A stretch of 64,000 nt of DNA from Mucilaginibacter flavus. Its GTDB lineage: Bacteria; Bacteroidota; Bacteroidia; Sphingobacteriales; Sphingobacteriaceae. The stretch spans positions 113,703 to 177,702 of the forward strand of contig NZ_JAUFPS010000096.1 of the NCBI RefSeq assembly GCF_030409315.1. Direction: 5' to 3'. How positions within the stretch are numbered: position 1 is the stretch's first letter; each line of letters starts with the position of its first letter. This document shows, piece after piece, positions 7,975-18,075 of this stretch. The notes below the pieces were generated by a model, which saw only the letters and a program-made list of their open reading frames with translations, was not told the origin of the DNA and did no database searches. The position numbers were made by a program, and so were the translations under genes.

Positions 7975-10071
7975 TTAATTAAGTGAAATATCATCAAACA
8001 ACCAGGTGTAATTGGCCGTTCCGTCGCCATTGGTACCATTATCAAATATCAATACCACTTTTTGGTATGATTTTGAGGCATTGATGGCACTGTAATCAAA
8101 CGTAAGCGTTTCCCAATCGTTGGCTTTGGTAGTTGGCACTTCTACCTGGTAGCTTACGGTGCCATCGGTGAGGTTTTCAACTTTCAGCAATACTTTAGCG
8201 CCAACCCTTGGCGAGTACACCTTCATGGTAAAGGTTTTTTTGGTCGAAAAATCAATTGGGGAAGGCAGGGTAAAGAAACTGCCGCCATAGTTTTGATCAT
8301 TGTATTTAACCATTTTACCTACTTTATTGCTCACATCAATACCTGTTTTATGCGGATTATCAATAACGGTGATTACTCCGCCACCAAAATCGGTTGTAGC
8401 ATAACTTAACGTGCTTGATTCAAAAGTAAGTGGCAAAGCCAGTACTTCCGGCGCGGCTGCCACAAACTTCACATCATCCCAATAGAATTTTTTACCGCTG
8501 CCCGATACATTAAAGTCAAAGAAAATTGAAGCTTTATCGTAAGTGGTTGATAAATCTAAAGCTGGCGTACCTGAAGCGTTTTTGCTGAAATCAAACGTCA
8601 AAGTTTCCCAACCGTTGGCTATTGTTGTCAATACATCGGTTTCAACAGATTTTGCACCGTTGGTATGATCTTCCAATTTTAATTTAATATCGATTCCTGC
8701 TGCTGGAGAGTATACCCTCACGCTCATTTTACTATTTGTAGCAGTAAGTGGCACTTTAGTGGCAAAACCGGTTGGGGTGCCAATTGTAACCCCTGCCCAG
8801 GTTTCCGCGCCTGCTACTTTGGTAGTCAGTTTAACTTTATTAGCGGCATTGGTGGGATCAACGCTATCTACAGTTTGATCGTTACCAAAATCGGTAACCG
8901 CGTAGTTGAATGTAGCATCATCAAAAGTAACCGGTAAATCAATTTGTTTTAACGGCGGGGCCGATGGTACAAATTTCAAATCATCGGCATAATAAGCCTT
9001 ACCGTCGCCAGATACACCAAAGTTGAAGAACAACGATGCCTTATCATAGCTGTAAGCTGCATTCAATGCGGGTGTACCCGCTGCAGGCGAGTTAAAATCA
9101 AATGTTAGGGTTTCCCATTTGTTAGCCACGGTAGTTTTAACGTCAGTTTCAACCGCGTGCGTACCATCGTTATGGTCTTCTATTTTTAGTTTGATATCTA
9201 AACCGGCAGCCGGTGAGTAAACCCTTACACTCATTTTTGAGGAAAGCGCTGTAACCGGAATTTTTGTAGCAAAGCCCAAAGATGTACCGATGGTTGTACC
9301 GGCCCATACTTCAGATCCAGCACCTTTAATGGCCTTTAAAACCTTGTTAGCTGCGTTTGTTGGATCGACAGCTACAGATGATATATTGCCACCAAAATCA
9401 CTTGTGGTATAATCATAATTAGGATCATCAAACGTAACCGGCAAATCAATTTGTTTACCAACTTTAATGGTATCCAAATAAGTGGTTGTAGCCGCGCCAC
9501 CGCTTAAGGCCACAATTTTAACAATGTAAACACCCGCGCCCGCATAACTATGCGTTACGGTTTGTCCTTCTAAAAATGATTTAAATGGCACAGGTGATAC
9601 GTTAGTTGAATCGCCATAATAAACTTTAAATAAAGTTTCATAATCAGCTGAGGCAGAAACGTTAATATTGAGACCACTAATAGCAACCGTGGCTTTCAGA
9701 TTCTCGGGCGCACGGAACGAAACAGTTAACGGCTGGCTAAACTCGGTAGTTTTGCCATTAAGGCCATGCCCTACCACTTTCACGGTGTAGTTACCTTCGG
9801 CATACGTGTGCTGCACGTTTTTACCTGCCGCAACTTTTACGAAGGCCGATCCGGCATCACCGTAATACACATCGTATGATACGGTGCCCTCGCCGTTTGG
9901 CGTTATGGTAACCAGGCCGGTATTATCCTGTGTGATATCAAACAGGACCGATAGTTTAGCAGGCGATGTTATACCATTTACAAAAGAAGTATCGGTAAAC
10001 GACTCCTTTTTACAACCGGCTGTAACTGCGAGTAACAATGCTATACTATAAAAATATTTTCTTGCATTCAT
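7975..10071 (-). CDS. Lipoprotein with two PKD domains and three tandem beta-sandwich (CBM-like) repeats
   Basis: 698 residues, lipoprotein signal ending at Cys20 (VTAGC). Two PKD-like domains (about 35-118 and 122-204) precede three homologous units (about 207-375, 378-540 and 541-698). Each starts LP(V/L)TF, contains TDFGG or TDFGN, and ends in a strand reading SYDKASLFFNFG...YYADDLKF or its equivalent. Units 1 and 2 share long identical runs (DPTNAANKV, SKMSVRVYSPAAG); unit 3 is more diverged. The fold looks like a galactose-binding or CBM4/CBM6-type sandwich. Gene position, between SusD and the PKD lipoprotein, fits a SusE/SusF-like surface glycan-binding protein. No enzyme motif is seen. 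Confidence 0.8.
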   Translation of the reverse strand: MNARKYFYSIALLLAVTAGCKKESFTDTSFVNGITSPAKLSVLFDITQDNTGLVTITPNGEGTVSYDVYYGDAGSAFVKVAAGKNVQHTYAEGNYTVKVVGHGLNGKTTEFSQPLTVSFRAPENLKATVAISGLNINVSASADYETLFKVYYGDSTNVSPVPFKSFLEGQTVTHSYAGAGVYIVKIVALSGGAATTTYLDTIKVGKQIDLPVTFDDPNYDYTTSDFGGNISSVAVDPTNAANKVLKAIKGAGSEVWAGTTIGTSLGFATKIPVTALSSKMSVRVYSPAAGLDIKLKIEDHNDGTHAVETDVKTTVANKWETLTFDFNSPAAGTPALNAAYSYDKASLFFNFGVSGDGKAYYADDLKFVPSAPPLKQIDLPVTFDDATFNYAVTDFGNDQTVDSVDPTNAANKVKLTTKVAGAETWAGVTIGTPTGFATKVPLTATNSKMSVRVYSPAAGIDIKLKLEDHTNGAKSVETDVLTTIANGWETLTFDFSKNASGTPALDLSTTYDKASIFFDFNVSGSGKKFYWDDVKFVAAAPEVLALPLTFESSTLSYATTDFGGGVITVIDNPHKTGIDVSNKVGKMVKYNDQNYGGSFFTLPSPIDFSTKKTFTMKVYSPRVGAKVLLKVENLTDGTVSYQVEVPTTKANDWETLTFDYSAINASKSYQKVVLIFDNGTNGDGTANYTWLFDDISLN

Positions 10072-10096
10072 GATTGTTAATTTTAATAGTTAATGA

Positions 10097-11602
10097 TTAG
10101 TACCCCGGATTTTGTGTTAAGCCCGAAACATCCACTTCTGACTGCGGAACCGGGAATACTTCATTTTTACCCGTTTTAAAACCTGTTATTTTGGTAGCAG
10201 CCTGGCCGGTGCGTACCAAATCGAAAAAGCGGTCTCCTTCCATCGCAAGTTCTAACCGGCGTTCATCCCAAATGGCTTGTTTAAGTCCGGCCCCTGTTGC
10301 GGTAACATTATGATTGGCATCACCAAAAGCACGCTGACGTACCTGGTTCAAATAGCCCTGCGCCTTAACATCATTTGGTGCTGTTGAACGGTTATTAGCT
10401 TCGGCTGCCATCAATAGAACTTCGGCATAACGTATGGTGCGGAAGTTGTTGAGGTAGTTTAATTCAACCTGACCCGATGTTTCACCTTTACGTGGCAAAT
10501 ATTTACCATTGTATAAACCTGTGTTTTTATAAGGTGCAACCTGGTAAGTGATACCTAATGATGGATTGGCATTTTTATAGGCCTCAATATCAAAAGTAGT
10601 AACCGCTTTACGCTGATCACCGGCGGCATATGCAGCTGCCAGGTTCTGGCTTGGTAAATTGGTGCTCCAACCGGCAGCGTAAGGGGTGTTGCCATTTAAG
10701 CCACGAATGCCGCATTGCTGTACAGAATAATTACCCTGGCCACGTGTTACGCCGCCCCAGTTGTAATATGGCGAGCCATTGGTATACTGAATTTCAAAAA
10801 CCGACTCCGGACCGTTTTCGCCGGCTGCCAGGAATATCGAATTAAAATCGGGTACCAGGGTGAAAGCGTTTGATGTAATTACACTTTCCAATATGGTTTT
10901 GGCATCATCAAATTTGTTTTCATACAAATAAACCTTACCCAATAAAGCCTGGGCAGCATATTTGGTGATCCTGCCCTTTTGGGTTTGTACCGCAGGCAAT
11001 ACCGCGATGGCACTATTCAAATCTGCTTCGATGGCCTTGTAAACATCAGCTTTGGGCGATCTTTTCAATGTACGGGAATCGCTTACACCTAAACGTTTAT
11101 CGGTAAACAAAGGCACATCGCCAAACATGCGCACTAAAGAAAAGTAATAGTACGACCGTAAAAAGTAAACTTCGCCATACAGGGCATCCTTACCGGCAAA
11201 AGTTATATTTTGGCCGGCAAGGTTTTTATCCTTGTACTCAGTTAAATAATTGGCGCGGTTGATGCCTTCATAGGCCACCTGCCAAAGATCAGTCATGGTA
11301 GAGTTTATAGGGGTATTAGTATAGTCGTCAATTTGCTGTAGTGATAACACGTCAGACGCGCTTTCGCCACCACTAACGGAATTATCTGAAGCGATATCGC
11401 CAACCGGCACCATTTGGTTTAACCATTGTAGTGGCGAATAAGCACTGATTACCAGGCTTCGGTAATCACTTTCTGATTTTAGGTAATCCTGCTCGGTAGT
11501 CACAAAATCCTCGTGTGGATTATAATCCACAAACTTTTTGCAGGATGCAAGCGCGGCTACAAAAGCAACCATGCTTAATAATTTTATATATTTCTTCTTC
11601 AT
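10097..11602 (-). CDS. susD: SusD/RagB family outer-membrane glycan-binding lipoprotein
   Basis: 501 residues, a typical SusD length, with a lipoprotein signal ending at Cys21 (ALASC). The N-terminal segment after the anchor (KKFVDYNPHEDFVTTEQDY) and the C-terminal WDERRLELAMEGDRFFDLVRTG motif are hallmarks of the family. The TPR-like helical scaffold forms the lid over the SusC barrel and captures oligosaccharide. It starts 18 bp downstream of the susC stop. The ligand is inferred to be a beta-glucan from the two GH16 enzymes in the same operon. Confidence 0.96.
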   Translation of the reverse strand: MKKKYIKLLSMVAFVAALASCKKFVDYNPHEDFVTTEQDYLKSESDYRSLVISAYSPLQWLNQMVPVGDIASDNSVSGGESASDVLSLQQIDDYTNTPINSTMTDLWQVAYEGINRANYLTEYKDKNLAGQNITFAGKDALYGEVYFLRSYYYFSLVRMFGDVPLFTDKRLGVSDSRTLKRSPKADVYKAIEADLNSAIAVLPAVQTQKGRITKYAAQALLGKVYLYENKFDDAKTILESVITSNAFTLVPDFNSIFLAAGENGPESVFEIQYTNGSPYYNWGGVTRGQGNYSVQQCGIRGLNGNTPYAAGWSTNLPSQNLAAAYAAGDQRKAVTTFDIEAYKNANPSLGITYQVAPYKNTGLYNGKYLPRKGETSGQVELNYLNNFRTIRYAEVLLMAAEANNRSTAPNDVKAQGYLNQVRQRAFGDANHNVTATGAGLKQAIWDERRLELAMEGDRFFDLVRTGQAATKITGFKTGKNEVFPVPQSEVDVSGLTQNPGY

Positions 11603-11620
11603 CGTTTGATCGTTAAATGG

Positions 11621-14600
11621 TTATAGTTTGATATCAAGGCCGAAAGAATAGATTCTTGGTTGTGGATATTCGCCCCTGTCAACGCCGGTATCTAAAATGC
11701 CACCTGATATTTCGGGATCATAACCAGTGTATTTGGTTATCACGAAGGCATTTTTAACCTGTCCGTAAACTCTTACGCTGCTAAATACTTTGCCGGTAAT
11801 TGATTTAGGGAAGGTGAAGCCCAATTGTAGATTTTTAACCTTCACAAATGAACCATTCTCTACATACCTGTCAGATACACGGATGTTGCTGTTAGGATCT
11901 GTAAATGAATATCGTGGGTAACGGGCGTCGTTGGTTGTTCCCGGACCTGTCCACCTGGCTAAAACACTGCGGAATTTGTTGGTGTAGTTACCATTACGCT
12001 CATAAGCGCGGTAAATATCGTTACCGATAGAAGCGTAAGTAAACGCGCTGAAATCAAACGATTTGTAGCTGATGCTCAAATTCCAGCCCATGGTGAATTT
12101 AGGGAATGGGTCACCAATTTTGGTTTGGTCGTTGGCATCTATTTTACCGTCTTTGTTTACGTCAACATACTTGATGTCGCCGGGTTGCGCGCCGGGTTGT
12201 GTTGGCGAGGCCGCAATTTCCTGTGCCGATTGAAACAAACCATCGGTTTTATACCCGTAAAAATATCCAGGTGTAAAACCCTTTTGAAATACAGTAACCG
12301 TTTGTGACTGACCGTTGAAATAGCTGCCGCCGTAAATTTTGGCAGAGTTATCGGTATTGGTAGCCGTTACTACGTTTTTAGCCGTGGTAAACGTAACCGT
12401 GTTACCTATTTTAAGATCCCTGCTTACGGCGGTGTTATAGCCAACGGTTATATCGATACCATTAGTTTTGGTTGAACCGATGTTAGCTGTAGGAATTGGC
12501 ACTGTACCTAAATACAAAGAAGCATTTGGTGTAAACAATAAACCGCTTACTTTTTTCTGATAATAATCTGCTGTTAAGCTCAGGTTATTATTCAGGAATT
12601 TGATATCAAAACCAACGTTCGACTGGATTTGGCGCTCCCATTTCAGGGCATCATTTGCTGCCGAACCTACGGTTGAACCCGGATAAAATACGTTATCGAA
12701 GTTATAACCGTTGCTGTTTGCCGTTGGGCCGTAATCCGGGCCGCCGGTTACTATTTTTACATATTGCGGGTTCACGTTTTCGTTACCGATAACACCGTAG
12801 CTGCCACGGATTTTCAGGAAGCTGATGGCCTGCACATTAAAGAAATCTTCTTTGGTAACCACCCAACCCAATGAGCCTGAATAAAAGTTACCAAACTTAT
12901 TATCAACACCAAAAGCATATGAACCATCACGACGGGCAGTAAAAGAAGCAAGGTATTTTTCCTTGTAATCGTAATTTACCCTGCCGAAGTATGAAATGTT
13001 TCTGCGGAAATACTGGTAATAAAAACCACTAAGCGCGTTGGTGTTTGTGGCCGTATTGGTACCTGTAGCAGCTGTGAAATCGGCAAACTCCCAGGAGTTG
13101 AAAGGCACATCCTGACGGCTTGCACCATCAGCATTACCCGATGTTCTGTACATTGAAAAGCCCAACGTGGTTTCAAAATGGTGATCTTTGGCTAAATCAA
13201 AGTTGTAGTTGCCATAAGTTTCCCATGAGTAGTTGAAGTTACTGTCCTTTTCATGTGATACGCTGTTGTGCATACCGGTAACCGTGCTGCCATCGGCGTT
13301 CATGGTGTTATCTACGTTTTGCGGACCGTAAAATATTAGTGGTGTAAATGTTTTTGCATTTGAATCATATTTGGTGTAGCCAAACCTGCTGGTTAAAGTT
13401 AAATTGTTGAGCGGGTTGTATTGCAGCTCGAATTTACCGTACAGCTTGTTGCCCACGTTTTTATTGTAAGTATTATCAAGCTTGGTAAGCGGGTTATAAA
13501 CTTCAGACAGGATGAGGTTACTGAAGCCGTATTTACCAACGGTGTTTGGCACATTATTATAAACTGGTACAGTTGGATCAAAGTTAAGCGCGCTGCCCAG
13601 GATACTGTTAAATGAGTTTTCCTGTACGCCTTTTGAGTTTAAGATAACATCTGTAGCATTTACCGTAAACTTCAGTTTTTTAGATAACTGGAAGTTAAGG
13701 TTAGCCGTAAAGTTCCCCCTATCAAAACGCGATTTATCAAGTCCGCCTACTATACCACCCTGGCTTTGATAACCTGCAGAAAGGAAATAACTTACTGCAT
13801 CACTGCCGCCTGTTGCCGATGCGTTATAGGTTTGCATTGGCGCGGTATGGAATATCTGGCGCTGCCAATCGGTGCCTACACCTAAGGTGCTTAAATCCGG
13901 GAAGATAACCGCGCCGCCTGATGATACACTACCTTCGTTTACGATAGCGCCATATTCGCTGGCGTTTAAAACACCAATATAGCGTGCTACCTCTTGTACG
14001 CCATAATTAGCATTCAAAGATATCTGTGGCTTTTGATTTTTACGACCGGTTTTGGTAGTTACTACAATTACACCGTTACCACCTTTAACACCATAAATGG
14101 CTGTAGTTGCCGCATCTTTCAAAACGTTGATAGATTCAATATCGCTTGGATTGATAGAATTAAAATCGGTTAAGGTTTGTTGTACCCCGTCGATAATTAC
14201 AGTTGGATCGGTACCGGTAAATGAAGGTATACCACGAATGAGCACCGTTGGTTTTGAACCCGGCGAACCGCTTTGGATAACGCTTACGCCCGATACCTGG
14301 CCTTGCAAAGCTTCCTCGGCACGGGTTGGAGTTAGTTTCTGGATATCGGCACTTTTTACGGTTGATATTGCACCAGATACTTTGGTGATTTTTTGAGTAC
14401 CGTAACCCACAACTACAACCTCATTTAAGGCATTGGCCGCGTTATCTTCCAAAACAAAGTCTACCACGCCGGCAGCTGTTACTGTCTTTTCAACAGTTTT
14501 CATGCCCAGGAAGCTTACCACAAGGGTACCGCCACCTTGCGGAAGGGATAATGTGTAATTGCCGCTTGCATCTGTAACAGCGCCGGTTGTTGTACCTTTA

Positions 14601-14743
14601 AGTGTTACTGAAGCGCCCGGTAAAGGCTGCCCATCTGTTTTTTGGGTCACTTTACCGGTTAATCGAATGTTTTGCGCAAAGGCACCGCTTACCAGGCATA
14701 AGAGTAAGGCTATGCTTAAGCAAAACTTAAGTTTTAATTGCAT
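11621..14743 (-). CDS. susC: SusC/RagA family TonB-dependent outer-membrane transporter
   Basis: 1,040 residues. Signal peptide to about residue 24 (GAFAQ), then a carboxypeptidase-regulatory-like domain (RLTGKVTQKTDGQPLPGASVTLKG begins it), a TonB-box-like stretch (NEVVVVGYG), the plug domain (RGIPSFTGTDPTVIIDG; IESINVLKDAATTAIYG) and a long beta-barrel. There is no N-terminal STN domain, so regulation through a FecI/FecR-type anti-sigma cascade is unlikely; this agrees with the divergent propeller/LuxR regulator. It imports oligosaccharides captured by SusD. It is the first gene of the operon, about 260 nt after a predicted promoter. Confidence 0.96.
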   Translation of the reverse strand: MQLKLKFCLSIALLLCLVSGAFAQNIRLTGKVTQKTDGQPLPGASVTLKGTTTGAVTDASGNYTLSLPQGGGTLVVSFLGMKTVEKTVTAAGVVDFVLEDNAANALNEVVVVGYGTQKITKVSGAISTVKSADIQKLTPTRAEEALQGQVSGVSVIQSGSPGSKPTVLIRGIPSFTGTDPTVIIDGVQQTLTDFNSINPSDIESINVLKDAATTAIYGVKGGNGVIVVTTKTGRKNQKPQISLNANYGVQEVARYIGVLNASEYGAIVNEGSVSSGGAVIFPDLSTLGVGTDWQRQIFHTAPMQTYNASATGGSDAVSYFLSAGYQSQGGIVGGLDKSRFDRGNFTANLNFQLSKKLKFTVNATDVILNSKGVQENSFNSILGSALNFDPTVPVYNNVPNTVGKYGFSNLILSEVYNPLTKLDNTYNKNVGNKLYGKFELQYNPLNNLTLTSRFGYTKYDSNAKTFTPLIFYGPQNVDNTMNADGSTVTGMHNSVSHEKDSNFNYSWETYGNYNFDLAKDHHFETTLGFSMYRTSGNADGASRQDVPFNSWEFADFTAATGTNTATNTNALSGFYYQYFRRNISYFGRVNYDYKEKYLASFTARRDGSYAFGVDNKFGNFYSGSLGWVVTKEDFFNVQAISFLKIRGSYGVIGNENVNPQYVKIVTGGPDYGPTANSNGYNFDNVFYPGSTVGSAANDALKWERQIQSNVGFDIKFLNNNLSLTADYYQKKVSGLLFTPNASLYLGTVPIPTANIGSTKTNGIDITVGYNTAVSRDLKIGNTVTFTTAKNVVTATNTDNSAKIYGGSYFNGQSQTVTVFQKGFTPGYFYGYKTDGLFQSAQEIAASPTQPGAQPGDIKYVDVNKDGKIDANDQTKIGDPFPKFTMGWNLSISYKSFDFSAFTYASIGNDIYRAYERNGNYTNKFRSVLARWTGPGTTNDARYPRYSFTDPNSNIRVSDRYVENGSFVKVKNLQLGFTFPKSITGKVFSSVRVYGQVKNAFVITKYTGYDPEISGGILDTGVDRGEYPQPRIYSFGLDIKL

Positions 14744-15153
14744 ACGAGTTTAATTTTAGGTTTTATAATTGATGGTTAGCTGCTGCAAGGCCAGTTTCTA
14801 AAACTTTATTGCAGGTATACCTTGTTAGGGTATATTCAAATCGGACCTTGTTTCAAGGTGGAAACTCCGGTGTTATTTTCCGGGTAAGGGCCGCGTAGCA
14901 TTTGCTGCCGTATAACATCATTATACAGGGCATAAGTAAGCCTGGTGAATTCATGTACAAGTAAAAATTTTAATAATATAATTGGTTACGAAGCTTGGGT
15001 TCGCTGCATCAAAAGTATATGCAGATGCTTCAAATAGCGCAAAAACGGACTACATCACTACCACACAGTTTGAAAAATTCATCATATTAGTAGATATTCG
15101 TACTTATAGTTGATACTTTTATCAAAATGTCGGCTACCGCATTATAAACCCTT
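14744..15153. promoter_or_regulatory. Divergent control region between susC and its regulator
   Basis: 410 bp without a gene. On the minus strand a -7 element reads TACTTTTG (15010-15017), with a TTTG 22 bp upstream (15040-15043), giving a predicted susC transcript with a leader of about 260 nt. A 10-bp dyad AGGTATACCT lies in this leader (near 14812). For the plus-strand regulator only a weak TACTTTTA is seen near 15114. No strong dyad for a LuxR-type dimer was found. Confidence 0.5.
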
Positions 15154-18075
15154 ATGTTTCTACGTACCGTTTTTATCCTGTTAATGCTTTGCGGCGCGCA
15201 ATCGCTGTTTTCACAAACCTATATTGGCCAGCGCGAAACGGTAAACTTTGATAAAAAGCAGTACAACGCGGGTACACAAAACTGGAAAATAAAGCAAGAC
15301 GCGCAGGGACGTGTGTACTTTGCCAATAACGAAGGTGTGCTGGTTTTTGACGGCGCTTACTGGCAGCTTTACCCCCTACCCAACAAAACCATAGTACGCT
15401 CCATTGAATTTGGCAAGGACAAAAAACTGTATGCCGGCGGACAGGATGAAATGGGGTACTTCTCGCCCGGCAAAAACGGACAACTTACGTTTACATCCTT
15501 AAAAAATCTTTTACCAAAGGCCGATCAGAATTTTTCTGATATATGGGATATCGTAACCTATGGCGATGATGTATTTTTCAGATCGCATGATAAGATTTTC
15601 AGGTATAGTAATGATAAGATCACCATTTATAAATCTACATCGTGGTTATTTATGGGGCTGTACCAGGATCAGCTGATAGCGCATGATGAGCAAAAGGGAA
15701 TTTTGGCTTTTAAAAACGGAAACTGGCAACCCTTTATCGAAAAAAAGCTATTGCCTAACGGTTTTTATATTACCAATATGTGCCGCTTTGGCGAAAACTC
15801 AAGCCTGGTTACTACAGCAAAAAACGGTGTATATATATTAAGCGGTAACCAGTTTAAATATTTTAAATTATCGGGTTTTGATATTGACATCCAGCAGGCT
15901 TTTTCGGCAGCTATAGCCATAGGCGATAACAATTACCTCATTAGTACTTACACCAACGGCATTTACCAGGTTGATGGTGATGGCACCGTAATAGAAAAGA
16001 TCTCCAAAAAAGAAGGTCTGCAAAATACCAACGTACGCTGCATGTTTATGGATGCCAACCATGACATATGGCTGGGGCTTGATAACGGGATTGATTTTAT
16101 AGCCTTTAACAACGCGGTAAAGCACGTAAATCCTTTAATATTTAAGGATGGCAGCGGTTTTTCAATGGCCAAATATCACAATGACCTGTATTTTTCCATG
16201 TCGACAGGTATCTATCAGCTTCCCATACAGGATGGCGGTGATTTGAGCTATACCAAAAACGATTTTAAAACGCTTGCCGATGGTTTATCATGGCATTTAT
16301 CTGTAGTTAATGATGACCTGTTGGCAGGGCGGGACGATGGCGTGTTCAGAATTTATGAGGGCAAACTGCAACCTATTTATAACGCGACCGGCTTCTGGCT
16401 TTTTGAATCGCTATTAAATAAGTCGGGGTCAAATATGATTGCGGCTGGTAATTATTTTGGTGTACGCCTGTTTGAGCGTACCGCCACCGGTTTTATTGAT
16501 AAAGGTAATATTGGTAAATACTATGAGTCGGCAAGGTTTTTGGCAATAGATGGCGAAAGTAATATCTGGACATCGCACCCAACCCGTGGGGTTTATAAAA
16601 TCAATACCGATAACGCGCAGGTTAAAATGTACACTGCGGCTCAGGGCCTGCCATCTACACTAAACAATTTTGTTTTTAAGATAAAGAACCGGGTTGTTGT
16701 AGCTACCGAAAAGGGTGTATATGAATACAACAACGAAACAGACAGGTTTCAGCCCGATGAAACCTTTAAAAACATATTTGGCACCAGGAGTTTAAGATAC
16801 TTGAAAGAAGATCCATCGGGAAACATCTGGTTTGTGCAGGAAAAAAGTATTGGCGTGGTTGATTACTCAACCTCCCGGCCCAACATCATTTACATCCCCG
16901 AGCTTACCAACAAAATACTCAGTGGTTTTGAAAACGTATACCCTATTAATGATAACAACGTTTTTGTGGGCAGCGAGAATGGATACTACCATATCAACTA
17001 CGCCAAATACAAACAAAACATTCATCCCTTATCTGTTTTTATCCGCAAGGTTAAAGCCATAGCGGACACCGACAGCTTGCTTTTTGGAGGCTATTTTGGA
17101 TTGGTTAATGAGGATAATAAGCAAACAGCCACCAGTACGCAATCGCTAAGCTATTTATGGAACTCGCTGCATTTTGAATACTCCTCTCCCATTTTTGAAG
17201 GGCAATCAAACGTAACTTACAGCTACTATTTAGAGGGGTTTGACAAAGAATGGTCGACCTGGTCAAAAAAGACTGAAAAAGATTATACCAACCTTTCCGC
17301 GGGCACGTACACCTTTAAAGTAAAAGCGCGGAACCATCAAAATAATGAGTCGGCGGTTAGCTATTACACTTTTACTATTAACCCGCCGTGGTATTTAAGC
17401 ATTTGGGCCTTTATAGTGTATGTGATGGCCTTTGCTTACCTGCTATACTATGTTTACCGCATGCAGGAAAAGCGGCACATCCGTAACCAGGAGAAGGAGT
17501 TATTGATACAGCGGCAGAAGAACGAAGAAGAACAGAAGCAAATGGCTTACCTGCACCAGTTAGAATTGGAACGATCTGAAAAAGAACTGGTGAAACTCAA
17601 AAATGAAAAGCTGGAAAGCGAGATAGAGTTTAAAAACTCCGAGCTGGCTTCATCGGCCATGAGCCTGGTACAAAAAAAGGAGTTTATTTTAAAGGTGAAG
17701 GACGAATTGCAACGCATCAATAAATCGGGCAAAGATGTGGTTGAGGCTGTGGAAATTAAAAAAATCCTGCGCCTGCTCTCTGAAGAAAAAAAGGTAAATG
17801 AGGAATGGGAGCAGTTCAGCATCCATTTTAATAAAGTACACGCCGATTTTTTAACAGTAATTAAAGAACGCTACCCAAGCATTAACCAGCAGGAACTAAA
17901 ATTGAGCGCGTATCTCATCATGAACCTATCGAGCAAGGAAATTGCCCAGTTGATGGCTATATCGGTACGGGGTGTGGAGATTAGCAGGTACAGGCTGAGG
18001 AAAAAATTACAGATACCCACAGAAATTAACCTGTTTGAATTTTTATTTGAGATACAGCGGGAGATCATGAAATAA
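15154..18075 (+). CDS. Propeller/Y_Y_Y-domain membrane regulator with C-terminal LuxR-type HTH
   Basis: 973 residues. A signal peptide (to about residue 21) is followed by two-component-regulator propeller repeats (for example DIWLGLDNGIDF, NIWFVQEKSIGV), a Y_Y_Y domain (YSYYLEGFDKEWSTW...YTFKVKARN), one membrane helix (about 745-768), a long charged coiled coil (770-850) and a LuxR-like helix-turn-helix near the C-terminus (LSSKEIAQLMAISVRGVEISRYRLRKKL). It lacks the histidine kinase and receiver parts of hybrid two-component systems, so it appears to sense glycan outside the inner membrane and bind DNA directly. Divergence from susC makes it the likely activator of the glucan locus. Its 3' end overlaps the convergent LysR gene by 11 bp. 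Confidence 0.88.
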   Translation: MFLRTVFILLMLCGAQSLFSQTYIGQRETVNFDKKQYNAGTQNWKIKQDAQGRVYFANNEGVLVFDGAYWQLYPLPNKTIVRSIEFGKDKKLYAGGQDEMGYFSPGKNGQLTFTSLKNLLPKADQNFSDIWDIVTYGDDVFFRSHDKIFRYSNDKITIYKSTSWLFMGLYQDQLIAHDEQKGILAFKNGNWQPFIEKKLLPNGFYITNMCRFGENSSLVTTAKNGVYILSGNQFKYFKLSGFDIDIQQAFSAAIAIGDNNYLISTYTNGIYQVDGDGTVIEKISKKEGLQNTNVRCMFMDANHDIWLGLDNGIDFIAFNNAVKHVNPLIFKDGSGFSMAKYHNDLYFSMSTGIYQLPIQDGGDLSYTKNDFKTLADGLSWHLSVVNDDLLAGRDDGVFRIYEGKLQPIYNATGFWLFESLLNKSGSNMIAAGNYFGVRLFERTATGFIDKGNIGKYYESARFLAIDGESNIWTSHPTRGVYKINTDNAQVKMYTAAQGLPSTLNNFVFKIKNRVVVATEKGVYEYNNETDRFQPDETFKNIFGTRSLRYLKEDPSGNIWFVQEKSIGVVDYSTSRPNIIYIPELTNKILSGFENVYPINDNNVFVGSENGYYHINYAKYKQNIHPLSVFIRKVKAIADTDSLLFGGYFGLVNEDNKQTATSTQSLSYLWNSLHFEYSSPIFEGQSNVTYSYYLEGFDKEWSTWSKKTEKDYTNLSAGTYTFKVKARNHQNNESAVSYYTFTINPPWYLSIWAFIVYVMAFAYLLYYVYRMQEKRHIRNQEKELLIQRQKNEEEQKQMAYLHQLELERSEKELVKLKNEKLESEIEFKNSELASSAMSLVQKKEFILKVKDELQRINKSGKDVVEAVEIKKILRLLSEEKKVNEEWEQFSIHFNKVHADFLTVIKERYPSINQQELKLSAYLIMNLSSKEIAQLMAISVRGVEISRYRLRKKLQIPTEINLFEFLFEIQREIMK

